In this document: in pieces, positions 1 through 9,645 of the stretch
Position numbering within the stretch: position 1 is the first letter of the stretch
Layout of the letters: every line of letters starts with the position of its first letter
NCBI GenBank assembly: GCA_902534675.1
Contig: CACAQQ010000004.1
Location: 1 to 48,693 of the forward strand
Source of the DNA: an uncultured Prochlorococcus sp.
Lineage (GTDB): Bacteria > Cyanobacteriota > Cyanobacteriia > PCC-6307 > Cyanobiaceae
Length of the DNA: 48,693 bases
Direction: 5' to 3'
Notes under the pieces: generated by a model
The model's input: the letters and a program-made list of their open reading frames with translations, nothing else
Databases searched by the model: none
What the model was told of the DNA's origin: nothing
Translations under genes and position numbers: made by a program

Positions 1-547
1 ATTTGTAGCTATTAAAGTTGCAGGTTACAGCGGATTAATAGTTTCCATACCTTATATTTTTTATCAAATAATATTGTTCATTTCCCCCGGATTAACAAAA
101 GAAGAAAAAAGCCTTATCTTGCCTGCAGTTTTTGGATCAGGTCTTCTATTTTTTTTGGGATTAATTTTTTCATGGTGGATATTAGTTCCTGCAGCCATAA
201 ATTTCTTTATTACTTTCGGTGCTGATATTGTTGAACCGACTTGGTCTATAGAGAGATATTTTGATTTTGTTCTTTTATTAATGTCTAGCACCGCAATAGC
301 TTTTCAATTACCAGTATTACAATTTATTCTTGGTTCTCTTGGAATAATTACAACAGAGAAAATGATATCGAATTGGAAGATAGTTGTAATCTCCTCAGCA
401 ATCTTATCTGCAGTGATAACTCCTTCAACAGACCCATTGACAATGTCTTTGCTATCTATATCTATTGTATTTTTATTTTTTGTGGGTACTGGATTAACTT
501 ACTTATCAGAAAATCTTAAGTCAAAAACTCTTTCATCTTCTCATTAA
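1..547 (+). CDS. tatC: Sec-independent protein translocase TatC, 3' part
   Basis: TatC is the multispanning receptor of the twin-arginine translocase, which exports folded proteins such as the Rieske protein encoded just downstream. The reading frame is open from base 2, so the gene starts outside the window; about 181 codons are visible. The visible part has a short loop motif FISPGLTKEE, several hydrophobic segments and a conserved tail region (FGLxxxP-like loops, here near ITPSTDPLTMSL) typical of the last TatC helices. It ends convergently, overlapping the DUF3067 gene by 32 nt. A TTG at 74 could be mistaken for a start, but the homologous sequence continues upstream of it, so it is internal. 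Confidence 0.88.
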   Translation, partial: FVAIKVAGYSGLIVSIPYIFYQIILFISPGLTKEEKSLILPAVFGSGLLFFLGLIFSWWILVPAAINFFITFGADIVEPTWSIERYFDFVLLLMSSTAIAFQLPVLQFILGSLGIITTEKMISNWKIVVISSAILSAVITPSTDPLTMSLLSISIVFLFFVGTGLTYLSENLKSKTLSSSH

Positions 548-833
548 TATTCAATTGCAAGCTGACAGCTCTTCCTAACCTTGGCTTAGCATTGACTTTC
601 TTTAGCCACTCCCTTACTTCCTCTGAATATCCACATCTATTTAGAATCTCGATTTTATCAGCTATCGATTTTTTATATTCATCTTCACTTAAAGGAAATG
701 ATTCCTGTCCAAGAAATCCCCACATCATTTGAAAATAGACAAATTTTCCTCTTCTAAAAAGTCTAAAGTCATATTTTTTTCCCCAGCGATGAATCAAATA
801 ATGTATAACTTCATCTACTAGTAATGGGTTCAT
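516..833 (-). CDS. DUF3067 family protein
   Basis: A 105-aa soluble protein recognised as the cyanobacterial/plastid DUF3067 family, whose function is unknown to me. It starts with MNPLLVDEVIHYLIHRWGKK and is rich in aromatic and charged residues, with no membrane segment or cysteine pair. It is divergent from petC (123 nt between starts) and its 3' end overlaps tatC by 32 nt. The tatC-DUF3067-petC arrangement suggests, but does not show, a link with thylakoid protein export or the b6f complex. Confidence 0.8.
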   Translation of the reverse strand: MNPLLVDEVIHYLIHRWGKKYDFRLFRRGKFVYFQMMWGFLGQESFPLSEDEYKKSIADKIEILNRCGYSEEVREWLKKVNAKPRLGRAVSLQLNINEKMKEFLT

Positions 834-956
834 TTAAATCAATTAATTAAGACTTCCTAAACTTTTACTTTAAATTATTAAAAGTCCTATCTATTTGCAA
901 CAGAAATCAAACAATTTGATCCATAATAACTAATAAATAACAGAACCAAGTAGCGA

Positions 957-1493
957 ATGACTCAATTAAGTTCCAATGATGTCCCTTCAATGGGTCGAAG
1001 GCAATTTATGAATCTTCTTACATTTGGTACTGCGACTGGTGTAGCTTTAGGAGCCCTTTACCCCGTAGCAAATTATTTCATGCCTTTAAGAGCAGGCGGC
1101 GGCGGCGGTGGAACTTCTGCTAAAGATGAATTAGGGAATCCAATAACAAAGACAGGTTGGTTAGCGACCCACCAAGCAGGAGACAGAAGTTTAGTGCAAG
1201 GTCTAAAGGGAGATCCAACTTATTTAATAGTTAATGAGGGTGGTGAAATAGGAGAATTTGGTTTAAATGCAATTTGTACTCATTTAGGTTGCGTTGTCCC
1301 ATGGGATAGTGGTGCCAATAAATTCATATGTCCTTGTCATGGCAGTCAGTACGATACGAATGGGAAGGTAGTAAGAGGGCCTGCTCCTTTATCTTTAGCT
1401 CTAGCTCATGTAGATATTGAAGATGATGCTGTACTCGTCAAACAATGGTCAGAAACTGACTTTAGAACTAATGAAAATCCATGGTGGGCATAA
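957..1493 (+). CDS. petC: Cytochrome b6f Rieske iron-sulfur protein
   Basis: PetC carries the 2Fe-2S cluster that takes electrons from plastoquinol and passes them to cytochrome f on the lumen side. The 178-aa protein has a twin-arginine sequence near residue 14 (GRRQFM), one N-terminal membrane anchor (about 20-43), a six-glycine hinge (47-52) and both cluster motifs: CTHLGC at 107-112 (ligands C107, H109) and CPCHG at 125-129 (ligands C125, H128), with C112 and C127 as the disulfide pair. Length is normal for the family. The ATG at 957 is followed four bases after the stop by petA, so the two form an operon. The Tat-type anchor fits tatC lying just upstream. Confidence 0.97.
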   Translation: MTQLSSNDVPSMGRRQFMNLLTFGTATGVALGALYPVANYFMPLRAGGGGGGTSAKDELGNPITKTGWLATHQAGDRSLVQGLKGDPTYLIVNEGGEIGEFGLNAICTHLGCVVPWDSGANKFICPCHGSQYDTNGKVVRGPAPLSLALAHVDIEDDAVLVKQWSETDFRTNENPWWA

Positions 1494-1497
1494 AAAA

Positions 1498-2451
1498 ATG
1501 AAAGATCTAAAAAATCAAATCATGAAAAAAACAAGTTTATTTATCTGTACTTTGCTTTTGATTTCGAGCATTGTATTTTATCCAAAGATCACTTTTGCTT
1601 ACCCATTTTGGGCTCAACAAAACTATGAATCCCCAAGAGAAGCCACAGGAAAGATAGTCTGTGCAAATTGTCATCTAGCTCAGATGCCTACAATTGCAGA
1701 GGTTCCACAATCTGTTGGAGCAGACAGTGTTTTCAAAGCTGTAGTCAAAATACCCTACAAAAATGAATTAAAAGAGATCGGTGCTGATGGTTCTGAAGTC
1801 CCATTACAAGTTGGTGCTGTTGTAATGCTGCCTGATGGCTTTAAACTTGCTCCACAAGAAAGATGGACAGATGAAATCAAAGAGGAGACAGAAGGGGTGT
1901 ATTTCACTAATTACAGTGAAGAGAAAGATAATATCATCATTGTAGGACCTTTACCTGGCGATACTAATAAAGAAATAGTTTTCCCTGTACTTTCCCCTGA
2001 TCCATCCACTAATAAAGAATATCACTATGGAAAATACTCGTTACATATCGGAGGCAATAGAGGTAGAGGTCAAGTATACCCAACTGGAGACAAAAGCAAT
2101 AATGTAGTTTTCACTTCTTCCACCTCAGGAACTATAAATTCAATAGAAACAATTGAAGATGGTAGCTATAAGGTCAATATAGAAAACGATAATGGTGAGA
2201 TAACTACTGAAGCTGTCCCTGTTGGTCCTCAACTTATCGTAAAAGCACAAGACATTATCAATGCAGGTGACCCTCTTACGAATGATCCCAACGTTGGCGG
2301 CTTTGGGCAATTAGATGCTGAGGTTGTACTTCAAAGCCCTTATAGAGTAATTGGATTGATTGCATTCTTCATTGGTGTAGGCTTAACGCAAATACTTTTA
2401 GTATTAAAGAAAAAGCAAGTAGAAAAAGTTCAAGCAGCAGAGGGTATCTAA
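1498..2451 (+). CDS. petA: Cytochrome f (apocytochrome)
   Basis: PetA is the c-type haem subunit of cytochrome b6f and reduces plastocyanin or cytochrome c6. With the ATG at 1498 the product is 317 aa: a Sec signal peptide (about 9-34), cleavage before Tyr35 (AYPFWAQ), whose amino group is the axial haem ligand, a CANCH haem-binding motif at 55-59, the large beta-rich lumenal domain and one C-terminal membrane helix ([13 protein letters not shown]). The frame stays open back to 1417 inside petC, but those codons lie in petC sequence and would precede the signal peptide, so 1498 is preferred; 1522 (MKKTSLF) is an alternative. It is co-transcribed with petC. Confidence 0.96.
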   Translation: MKDLKNQIMKKTSLFICTLLLISSIVFYPKITFAYPFWAQQNYESPREATGKIVCANCHLAQMPTIAEVPQSVGADSVFKAVVKIPYKNELKEIGADGSEVPLQVGAVVMLPDGFKLAPQERWTDEIKEETEGVYFTNYSEEKDNIIIVGPLPGDTNKEIVFPVLSPDPSTNKEYHYGKYSLHIGGNRGRGQVYPTGDKSNNVVFTSSTSGTINSIETIEDGSYKVNIENDNGEITTEAVPVGPQLIVKAQDIINAGDPLTNDPNVGGFGQLDAEVVLQSPYRVIGLIAFFIGVGLTQILLVLKKKQVEKVQAAEGI

Positions 2452-2461
2452 CTTTCTTTAA

Positions 2462-3355
2462 ATGCTTATACTGCAAGCTTTTATACAATCTCCAGGAGAA
2501 ACTTTTTTAAATTTAGGAATCATAACTATTAGATGGTACGGAATGCTTATTTCTGTTTCAGTTTTAATAGGCCTATTTGTCTCTAAAAAACTAGCAAAGG
2601 CAAGAAATATTAACCCAGAGTACATTAGTGAAATACTTCCATCATTAATAATCTCTTCAATAATCGGAGCTAGAGCTTATTACGTAATTTTTGAGTGGAG
2701 GCAATATAGCGGAGAGAACTTTTTTACTTCTTTTGCACTATTCAATAAAATCATTCAAATACCTTCTTTTCTTGCAGTTTGGGAAGGAGGCATAGCAATC
2801 CATGGAGGTCTAATTGGAGGATTAATATCTATTATCTATTTCTGTAAGTCGAAAAAAATTAATTTAAAAACTTTTATAGATATATTAATACCATCGATTG
2901 TTCTTGGACAATCAATAGGAAGGTGGGGCAATTTTTTCAATAATGAAGCCTTTGGAGTTCCTACAAATTTGCCTTGGAAATTATTCATACCTATCCAAAA
3001 TAGGCCTTTAGAATTTCTTAATTATGAATTTTTTCATCCTACATTTCTTTATGAGTCATTATGGAATCTTTTAATTTTTATCGTCCTTATTATTACCTTT
3101 AATAAACAAAATAAAACAGATTTTTTAAGGCCTGGCTTTATTAGCTGTCTTTATTTAATAAGTTATAGCTTTGGAAGATTCTGGATTGAAGGTTTAAGAA
3201 CTGACCCATTATGCATTGGTGGACTTCCACCTTTCTGTGATGGCGGTATAAGAATTGCTCAATTTATAAGTATTTTTCTATTTTCTTCTGGATTAATTGG
3301 AATATTTTTTTTAAGATTGAGAACATATAGTGGGAAAAATAGAAAGAATGGATAA
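2462..3355 (+). CDS. lgt: Prolipoprotein diacylglyceryl transferase
   Basis: Lgt transfers the diacylglyceryl group of phosphatidylglycerol to the lipobox cysteine of prolipoproteins at the plasma membrane. The 297-aa protein has about seven hydrophobic segments, the HGG motif at 114-116 and the Lgt signature [13 protein letters not shown] near 153-165 with the essential Arg154, Asn157, Asn160 and Glu162. It starts 10 nt after petA and overlaps cobM, so it may be read from the petCA transcript. Substrates in this window could include the lipobox proteins at 24481-24885 and 21654-22652. Confidence 0.96.
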   Translation: MLILQAFIQSPGETFLNLGIITIRWYGMLISVSVLIGLFVSKKLAKARNINPEYISEILPSLIISSIIGARAYYVIFEWRQYSGENFFTSFALFNKIIQIPSFLAVWEGGIAIHGGLIGGLISIIYFCKSKKINLKTFIDILIPSIVLGQSIGRWGNFFNNEAFGVPTNLPWKLFIPIQNRPLEFLNYEFFHPTFLYESLWNLLIFIVLIITFNKQNKTDFLRPGFISCLYLISYSFGRFWIEGLRTDPLCIGGLPPFCDGGIRIAQFISIFLFSSGLIGIFFLRLRTYSGKNRKNG

Positions 3356-4103
3356 TAAAATATCCTTTATTGGTGTTGGTCCAGGCGATCCAGAATTATT
3401 AACTTTAAAAGCATTAAAAAAGATAAAAATTGCAGACGTCATTATTTGGACTGATTCTCTAATTCCTGAAAAGATTTTAGATTTTGCCAAAGAAGGTTCT
3501 GAAAAAATAAAAACTAGTTCGCTCAACTTAGAGCAAATCACCTCAATTATGATAGAAAAATTTCAGGCAGGGAAAACTGTTGTAAGGTTGCATGATGGTG
3601 ACCCTTGCCTTTTTGGAGCAATTAGAGAGCAAATCGAAATTTTAAAAAACGAAAAAATTGAAACCGAGGTTGTTCCTGGAGTAAGTGCTTTTCAAGTTGC
3701 TGCAGCATATCATGAAGCTGAGTTAACCATCCCTGACGTAACGCAAACAATAATTTTAACTAGAGCAGGTGGGCGAACAGGGATGCCCGAAAAAGAATCT
3801 CTGAAAGATCTTGCGAAACACAATTCATCTATATGTCTTTATCTAAGTGCTAGGCATGTGAAAAGGTCTCAAAAAACTCTTCTAGAGTTCTACCCTCCAG
3901 AGACTAAAGTGATTGTTGGATTCAGAGTATCTTGGGATGATGGTTGGACATCATTAATAGAATTAAAAGATATGGAAAAATTTTCTATTGAGAAAAGACT
4001 AATTAGAACAACGATTTACATAATTAGCCCAGCAATTAGTAATTCTCAAAAAAGATCTAATCTTTATAATCCATCTTACAGACATCTCTTTAGGAATAAA
4101 TAA
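3330..4103 (+). CDS. cobM: Precorrin-4 C11-methyltransferase
   Basis: CobM/CbiF methylates C-11 of precorrin-4 in corrin ring synthesis. The sequence has the tetrapyrrole methylase start [16 protein letters not shown], the [14 protein letters not shown] loop and [13 protein letters not shown], all characteristic of C11-methyltransferases; 257 aa is the normal length. The first ATG at 3330 overlaps lgt by 26 nt; the ATG at 3348 (MDNKISFIG) sits closer to the conserved core and overlaps lgt by 8 nt, so it may be the true start. Prochlorococcus makes a pseudo-B12 cofactor, and this gene belongs to that pathway together with the CobT-like gene at 22653. Confidence 0.94.
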   Translation: MGKIERMDNKISFIGVGPGDPELLTLKALKKIKIADVIIWTDSLIPEKILDFAKEGSEKIKTSSLNLEQITSIMIEKFQAGKTVVRLHDGDPCLFGAIREQIEILKNEKIETEVVPGVSAFQVAAAYHEAELTIPDVTQTIILTRAGGRTGMPEKESLKDLAKHNSSICLYLSARHVKRSQKTLLEFYPPETKVIVGFRVSWDDGWTSLIELKDMEKFSIEKRLIRTTIYIISPAISNSQKRSNLYNPSYRHLFRNK

Positions 4104-4158
4104 TCTTTAAGTTGTTAGAAAAATATTAATTACTATAATTAGTAAAAATTTACTTGCT

Positions 4159-4647
4159 TTGAAAGAAATAAAATCTGTTTCGGAAATCAACAATCAAGGA
4201 GGAGATTCCCCTTTAAAGAGAATAGGAAATTTCATTAAAGAAGCTAGGTTAAGTAAGAATCAATCTATTGAAGAATTGGCTTCTAATTTAAAAATCGGAG
4301 CTCATCAACTTGAAGCCATAGAAGAAGGTAATGAAGAAAAGCTACCTGAAAAAGTATTTGTCAAAGCAATGATTAGACGTATTTCACAGAAGCTCAAACT
4401 TGATACAGAATTTTTAATGGGTGAATTCAAGACAGAGAGAAAAGAAGTGAAAATTGAAGAAATAGTTGAAGAAGTTTCCAAAAAAAATTACAATTCTATC
4501 CAATCAAAAAATCTCAATCCAGTAGGGTTCCTAATATTTATCATTATTTCAGGCTTTCTAGGACTAATCGCCTCGTCCTTAATTTTTAATTTATTTTCAG
4601 ATTCTTCTCAGAATCAAACTCCAAAAAAAGAACTTATTAAAAATTAA
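4159..4647 (+). CDS. RodZ-like HTH membrane protein
   Basis: The 162-aa product has an N-terminal RodZ-type helix-turn-helix (about 19-88: IGNFIKEARLSKNQSIEELA, then a KLPEKVFVKAMIRR segment), a linker and one membrane helix (about 121-145, PVGFLIFIIISGFLGLIASS). RodZ anchors the MreB cytoskeleton; this copy lacks the usual C-terminal periplasmic domain, ending about 17 residues after the helix. The start is a TTG at 4159; no upstream ATG is in frame. No mreBCD genes lie nearby. The role in cell shape is inferred from the family only. The 3' end overlaps ppx by 4 nt. Confidence 0.8.
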   Translation: MKEIKSVSEINNQGGDSPLKRIGNFIKEARLSKNQSIEELASNLKIGAHQLEAIEEGNEEKLPEKVFVKAMIRRISQKLKLDTEFLMGEFKTERKEVKIEEIVEEVSKKNYNSIQSKNLNPVGFLIFIIISGFLGLIASSLIFNLFSDSSQNQTPKKELIKN

Positions 4648-6239
4648 ATAACTTTTAAATCCAAATTCTTTTGTTCTTTTATTACACTACGGCATAATCC
4701 TAAGTTCCATTTTTCAAGTAGAAGATCATTGTTTTTATTTAAAGGTAAAAGTTCAAATGTAAGAATATTTTCCTGTAATTTTATTTGAACTGAGGAGATT
4801 ACCTTATCAGGTCTTTGATCAAGAGATGCTGCTAGTCTTAAAATTAATGACATTTCAAGTACTAATGTTTTATCTTCTTTGGATATTAAATTTTGCCAAG
4901 ACTCATGTCTTTTCTTGGGTAGAGTCTTTCTATGGTATCTAGCGATCGAAGCAATAATATTTGTTTCTGCTTCAGAATATCCCAACAACTCACAATTTTT
5001 TATTAAGTACCAAGAGTGTTTGTGATAAGAACCAACATTCACATATTTACCACAATTATAAAGATTAGAAGCTGCCCAAAGAAGTTCTTTAGCTTTAGGA
5101 TCATTATTGCTATAAAAGATATTTTTAGTCTGATCATAGATTTGAAAAGCAATATCAATAACTTTCTCAGCTCTTTTATTATCTACTCCAAACTTTCTGG
5201 CCTGATGAATTATAGTTGTTCTTCTAATATTACTTTGAATATTTAACTCGTTTTTAATTATCCCTTTACGAAGCATCCAATCTACAACCAAACCCTCTCT
5301 AAGTGCCCTCTCACTTATTGTTAATTCATTAAAGTTCAACATCTCCATTGCGGTGTTTAATATCAATGCTCCTGGAATAATTATTTCTGCTCTTCTCTCA
5401 CTTAATGAAGGTATTTTCTTGATTTCCGAAAATGGCAATTTAATTAGTTTTTCCAATACATTTTGTAAATTTTCCCTTTTAAATTTATAACCATGCAACT
5501 TTTGTTTAGATTCTCCCAAATCATCTGAAATCAAATTTCCTAATGAGGTCGCAGTGCCACTGGTTGCAATCATAGATAAAGGCTTATCTCCCTTAGATCT
5601 ACTTTTTATTTTTCGAACAGATGGTTCTAAAGATCCTTTAATAAAAGTTTTTAAAAAAGTCGATCTTTCTGAATTTATAGACTCTTTATTTAAAAAATCA
5701 TTTTTAAGTCTTACCGCACCAATTCTCGAACTGGTAAGGGCTATAGCATCTTTTTGATCTGCAAGTATTAATTCTGTAGATCCTCCCCCAATATCTATGA
5801 TTACAAAAGACTGATCTTCAAAAGCCATACCAGAAAGAACACCAAGATAAATTAATCTGGCTTCCTCAGAACCACTTATCATTTCTATTTGAATATCAGT
5901 TTCATCAAGAACTCTTCCAATAAAATCTTGACCGTTAGGAGCTTCCCTAACTGCACTTGTTGCTGCTGTTACTATTTCTTTTACTCCATTACTTTTACAA
6001 TATTCCTTAAATCGCTTAAGAGTAACTAATGCTCTTTGGATTGATTCTTCAGTAAGATTACCCTCCTCATCTCTTTCTCCAAGACGAGTGGTTGATTTAT
6101 CAGTGAATTTTATTGAAAATGATTTTAATTCTATATTAATTTCTGCTACCAAGAGATGTGTAGAGTTAGTTCCAATATCTATAGAAGCTACTAAAATTTG
6201 CTTTTCTTGAAAATATCTTAAATCTTGTTTCTGTATCAT
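4644..6239 (-). CDS. ppx: Exopolyphosphatase / Ppx-GppA phosphatase
   Basis: Ppx removes terminal phosphate from polyphosphate (GppA members act on pppGpp). The 531-aa protein has the ASKHA phosphate loops: IDIGTNSTHLLVAEI near residue 21, TAATSAVREAPNG, and IDIGGGSTELILAD near 148, followed by a C-terminal HD-like helical domain (HKHSWYLIKNCELLGYS). Length matches full two-domain Ppx proteins. It is monocistronic on the minus strand with 104 nt upstream before the divergent prenyltransferase gene. The distinction between polyphosphatase and pppGpp phosphatase cannot be made from sequence alone. Confidence 0.93.
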   Translation of the reverse strand: MIQKQDLRYFQEKQILVASIDIGTNSTHLLVAEINIELKSFSIKFTDKSTTRLGERDEEGNLTEESIQRALVTLKRFKEYCKSNGVKEIVTAATSAVREAPNGQDFIGRVLDETDIQIEMISGSEEARLIYLGVLSGMAFEDQSFVIIDIGGGSTELILADQKDAIALTSSRIGAVRLKNDFLNKESINSERSTFLKTFIKGSLEPSVRKIKSRSKGDKPLSMIATSGTATSLGNLISDDLGESKQKLHGYKFKRENLQNVLEKLIKLPFSEIKKIPSLSERRAEIIIPGALILNTAMEMLNFNELTISERALREGLVVDWMLRKGIIKNELNIQSNIRRTTIIHQARKFGVDNKRAEKVIDIAFQIYDQTKNIFYSNNDPKAKELLWAASNLYNCGKYVNVGSYHKHSWYLIKNCELLGYSEAETNIIASIARYHRKTLPKKRHESWQNLISKEDKTLVLEMSLILRLAASLDQRPDKVISSVQIKLQENILTFELLPLNKNNDLLLEKWNLGLCRSVIKEQKNLDLKVI

Positions 6240-6343
6240 TTCTTTTTATAAGATTCAGATATCTTTAATCCATTAATAAATATACCCAAGATTGATTATT
6301 AAATAATAGAAATCATTTAATCCTAGTAAGATTATTTAAAGTT

Positions 6344-7252
6344 ATGAAATATACAATAGGTCATATGCAAAATAAAAATCGACAACTTAAATTAAGTACT
6401 TTTTTTGAATTATTAAGGTGGAATAAGCCGACTGGAAGAATGATCTTACTTATTCCTGCTGGATGGAGTTTATATTTAACCCCAGATGCTAACCCAACAT
6501 TTTTAATGTTGCTAAGAATAATTCTAGGAGGACTACTAGTAAGTGGATTAGGCTGCGTGGTTAATGATATTTGGGACAAAAAAATTGATCAAAGAGTTTT
6601 AAGGACAAAAAATAGACCTCTAGCTGCTAATAAAATCGGTCTTAAAACGGCTTATTCAATTCTTTTCTTTTTAATTTTATGTAGCTTCTTTTTAACTTTG
6701 TCACTACCTCAACCTGGAAGAATCCTTTCCATTTCACTTGCTTTTTTAGCTTTACCAATTATTTTAATTTACCCTTCTGCCAAAAGATGGTTTAAATATC
6801 CTCAATTAATCTTATCCATATGTTGGGGTTTTGCTGTCTTAATTCCCTGGGCCGCAAATGAAGGCAATTTAAATAGTATTGTTTTATTGTTTTGCTGGCT
6901 AGCTACTATTTTTTGGACTTTTGGCTTTGACACGATTTATGCTTTAGCAGATAAAAAATATGATATCAAAATTGGAATAAATAGTTCCGCTGTTAACCTC
7001 CAGAACAAGACAAGAATAACTATTCAAATTTGTTATTTTTTAACTTCTAGTTTTCTCGCATTATGCGGATTTATTAATCAAATGGATTTTATTTTTTGGC
7101 CAATTTGGCTAACAACGTCAATCTTAATGCAGAGAGATATACTAAAAGTATTTCCTGAGGAAAAGCAATCAATAAAAAATATTGGGAATCACTTCAAAAA
7201 TCAATCAATTTATGGAGGAGTTCTTTTATTAGGAATTATTATTGCTTCATAA
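6344..7252 (+). CDS. ubiA: 4-hydroxybenzoate polyprenyltransferase (plastoquinone synthesis)
   Basis: A 302-aa UbiA-family membrane prenyltransferase with about eight hydrophobic segments. Both Asp-rich motifs are present: NDIWDKKIDQ (near 77-86) followed by RTKNRPLAA, and DTIYALADKKYDIKIG (near 195-210), the pattern of 4-hydroxybenzoate transferases rather than ChlG or CtaB, which are elsewhere in the window. In cyanobacteria this enzyme is thought to attach a solanesyl chain at the start of plastoquinone synthesis. The start may be ATG 6344 or ATG 6365 (MQNKNRQ). The LD-carboxypeptidase gene follows after 9 nt. Confidence 0.88.
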   Translation: MKYTIGHMQNKNRQLKLSTFFELLRWNKPTGRMILLIPAGWSLYLTPDANPTFLMLLRIILGGLLVSGLGCVVNDIWDKKIDQRVLRTKNRPLAANKIGLKTAYSILFFLILCSFFLTLSLPQPGRILSISLAFLALPIILIYPSAKRWFKYPQLILSICWGFAVLIPWAANEGNLNSIVLLFCWLATIFWTFGFDTIYALADKKYDIKIGINSSAVNLQNKTRITIQICYFLTSSFLALCGFINQMDFIFWPIWLTTSILMQRDILKVFPEEKQSIKNIGNHFKNQSIYGGVLLLGIIIAS

Positions 7253-7261
7253 ATTCTGAAT

Positions 7262-8131
7262 ATGGTTTTTAGATTAAAAAAAGGTGATCTAATAGATATT
7301 TTAGCTCCAGGCTCCTTTATTGATGAAGACGATAATTTTCAAAAAGGCATGGAAATTTTAAAAAACTGGGGCTTAGAAATTAATGAAAATAATTCTCTAT
7401 CAAAAAAATTTGGTTATTTTGCAGGTGATGATCTAACTAGATTTGAAAAACTGGAAAAAGCACAAAATAGTAAGCTAATCATTTTTGCAAAAGGAGGCTG
7501 GGGTTCTGCAAGACTATTAGAAAAAGAACCTTCTTGGCAGCATGGTTTAATGCTTGGATTCTCAGATACATGTTCTTTATTACTATCTAAATATTCTCAA
7601 GGATTTATAGGTTCTATACATGGCCCCATGGTTACTGGCCTTTTCAAAGAGCCAGAGTGGAGTCTTGAGAGATTAAGAAATTTACTTTTTGAGGGCTACG
7701 TTGAGGACATAAAAGGCATTCCTTTAAGAGGTGGGAAAGCTAAAGGAGAAATTATCGTTTCTAACTTGACTATTGCTACTTTCTTAATTGGTACTAATCA
7801 CTTTCCAGATTGCAAAGGGAAAATAATAATTTTTGAGGACATTAATGAAGATATTTATAAAATTGATCGCATGTTGACTTACCTTAGAATGACTAAAACA
7901 CTTACTGAAATTGCTGGCATTGGATTCGGAAGTTTTTCTAATGATTCCTGCGAACTTGAATGGAAAGATTTACTAAAAAACTGCATTATTGAAAGACTCC
8001 AAGAGTTTGATTTCCCTATTCTTTTTGACCTCCCAATAGGCCACATATCCGGAAATGCTTGCATTCCTTTAGGGTACGAAGCCACCATAAATGGTGAAGA
8101 TGGCATTCTTAGTATCGATACACCTTTTTAA
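7262..8131 (+). CDS. LD-carboxypeptidase (peptidase S66) family protein
   Basis: Members cleave the terminal D-Ala from murein tetrapeptides (LdcA) or act on related substrates (MccF). The 289-aa sequence has the N-terminal ILAPGS motif, AKGGWGSARLL, the nucleophile Ser101 in GFSD, Glu192 in FEDINEDIYKIDRML and His261 in the GHISGN loop, so the Ser-Glu-His triad is complete. No signal peptide is visible, consistent with cytoplasmic murein recycling. It abuts ispD tail to tail with no spacer. Confidence 0.88.
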   Translation: MVFRLKKGDLIDILAPGSFIDEDDNFQKGMEILKNWGLEINENNSLSKKFGYFAGDDLTRFEKLEKAQNSKLIIFAKGGWGSARLLEKEPSWQHGLMLGFSDTCSLLLSKYSQGFIGSIHGPMVTGLFKEPEWSLERLRNLLFEGYVEDIKGIPLRGGKAKGEIIVSNLTIATFLIGTNHFPDCKGKIIIFEDINEDIYKIDRMLTYLRMTKTLTEIAGIGFGSFSNDSCELEWKDLLKNCIIERLQEFDFPILFDLPIGHISGNACIPLGYEATINGEDGILSIDTPF

Positions 8132-8803
8132 CTAGGGTTTCTTCACAAAAAGTTTTGCTATTTTCAGATCTATAGGGGATGTAATTTTTATATTTGAATA
8201 AGTTCCTTCAATAATCTTCACTTTCCAATTAAGCATTTCGAATAGTGAGGCATCATCTGTGACTTTCCAGTTTTTATCAATTGCCATCTTATGAGCTTTT
8301 TTTAATCTATCTACTAAAAAGCCCTGAGGAGTTTGCGCTGCCCATAAATAATTTCTATCTGGTGTTTCTTTAACAAAACCTTCATTATCAACAATCTTTA
8401 TTGTGTCAGTTACCTTAGTAGCCAAAATTACAGCCTCATTTTCATCTAATTGCTTGGCACAAAGGTCTATCAATTCAGGATTAATTAGACATCTAGCACC
8501 ATCATGTATTAAAACTTTTTCAGCATCTTTTGGTAGCGCTTTTAAACCATTCAAAACTGACTGTTGTCTGGTGTCACCACCATTTATCCAATGAACTTTA
8601 TGGGCAAAATCCTTTGCTGAATTTAATAATAAATTTTTATCTTTCGGCTGCCCAATTATTCCAACCCAATTTGTTGAGCTTGCAGAAAATACAGATTTAA
8701 GTGTCCAAAAAATCAAAGACTCTCCCTCTAAATCAATAAGTAATTTATTTTTTCCAGCTTTCATTCTGCTACCGCTCCCTGCAGCTGGTATTAAAAAGTG
8801 CAC
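8132..8803 (-). CDS. ispD: 2-C-methyl-D-erythritol 4-phosphate cytidylyltransferase
   Basis: IspD adds CMP to MEP in the non-mevalonate isoprenoid pathway that feeds carotenoid, phytyl and quinone tails. The 223-aa protein shows the nucleotide-binding start IPAAGSGSRMKAGKNKLL, the central motif VLIHDGARCLI, and WAAQTPQGF, all family hallmarks. It is convergent with the carboxypeptidase gene (zero spacing) and divergent from fabG (92 nt). Confidence 0.95.
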   Translation of the reverse strand: MHFLIPAAGSGSRMKAGKNKLLIDLEGESLIFWTLKSVFSASSTNWVGIIGQPKDKNLLLNSAKDFAHKVHWINGGDTRQQSVLNGLKALPKDAEKVLIHDGARCLINPELIDLCAKQLDENEAVILATKVTDTIKIVDNEGFVKETPDRNYLWAAQTPQGFLVDRLKKAHKMAIDKNWKVTDDASLFEMLNWKVKIIEGTYSNIKITSPIDLKIAKLFVKKP

Positions 8804-8895
8804 AATAGAAGGTCTTAATATTTTCTAGACAATTATAAATAAAAGCAATATCTTTACACAAATAGTACTACGATTGAAAATTATAAAAATTCATA

Positions 8896-9645
8896 ATGTC
8901 CTATACAGATTCATTATCAGGCAAAGTTGCTTTAATCACTGGAGCTAGCAGAGGAATTGGTAAAGAAATTGCTTTAGAACTTAGCCGCTTAGGAGCAGAA
9001 GTTATTATTAATTACTCTTCTTCTGATGAAAAAGCTGAAGAAGTTGTAAATTTAATAAAAAATTCAGGAGGTAAAGCTCATAAATTAAAATTTGATGTTT
9101 CAAAAGAGGATTCTGTCAGTTTAGCTTTTGAAGAAATAATCAAAATTAATGGCACCATTGATGTCCTCATTAACAATGCTGGCATTACGAGAGATGGACT
9201 ATTGATGAGAATGAAATCGGAACAATGGGATGACGTACTAAATACGAACTTAAAAGGAGTTTTTCTTTGTACAAAATATGCTTCAAAATTTATGATGAAA
9301 AAAAGAAGTGGTAGCATCGTAAATATTTCATCTGTTGTTGGAATAATTGGCAATCCAGGGCAAGCAAATTATTCTGCCGCCAAAGCTGGAGTTATTGGAT
9401 TTACCAAAACTTGCGCTAAAGAATTTGCTTCCAGAGGTATAAATGTAAATGCAATAGCTCCAGGGTTTATAGAAACAGAGATGACTGAAAAACTTAATAC
9501 TGAAGAGATCCTTAAAGTTATTCCTTTAGGGAAATTAGGAAGTTGTAATCAAATTGCAAACTTAGTGACATTTTTAGTTTCAAGTGATGCAGGAAGTTAC
9601 ATTACAGGGCAAACAATCAGTATTGACGGGGGTATGAGTATTTAA
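8896..9645 (+). CDS. fabG: 3-oxoacyl-[ACP] reductase FabG
   Basis: FabG performs the NADPH-dependent reduction of 3-oxoacyl-ACP in fatty acid elongation. The 249-aa SDR has the cofactor motif TGASRGIGKEIA near residue 16, NNAGITRDGLLMRM, the catalytic Ser in NISSVVG, the YSAAK Tyr/Lys pair, and the FabG-type ending ITGQTISIDGGMSI. Length is typical. It converges on a small membrane protein gene with no spacer between stop codons. Confidence 0.96.
   Translation: MSYTDSLSGKVALITGASRGIGKEIALELSRLGAEVIINYSSSDEKAEEVVNLIKNSGGKAHKLKFDVSKEDSVSLAFEEIIKINGTIDVLINNAGITRDGLLMRMKSEQWDDVLNTNLKGVFLCTKYASKFMMKKRSGSIVNISSVVGIIGNPGQANYSAAKAGVIGFTKTCAKEFASRGINVNAIAPGFIETEMTEKLNTEEILKVIPLGKLGSCNQIANLVTFLVSSDAGSYITGQTISIDGGMSI

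Noticed and set aside
1417-1497. Longer start for cytochrome f inside petC
   Set aside because: The extra residues are petC sequence read in another frame and would precede the signal peptide; the ATG at 1498 lies 4 nt after the petC stop and gives the normal 317 aa.
5016-5246. Plus-strand ORF within ppx
   Set aside because: Antisense to conserved ppx sequence; low-complexity Ile/Lys/Phe composition typical of shadow frames in AT-rich DNA.
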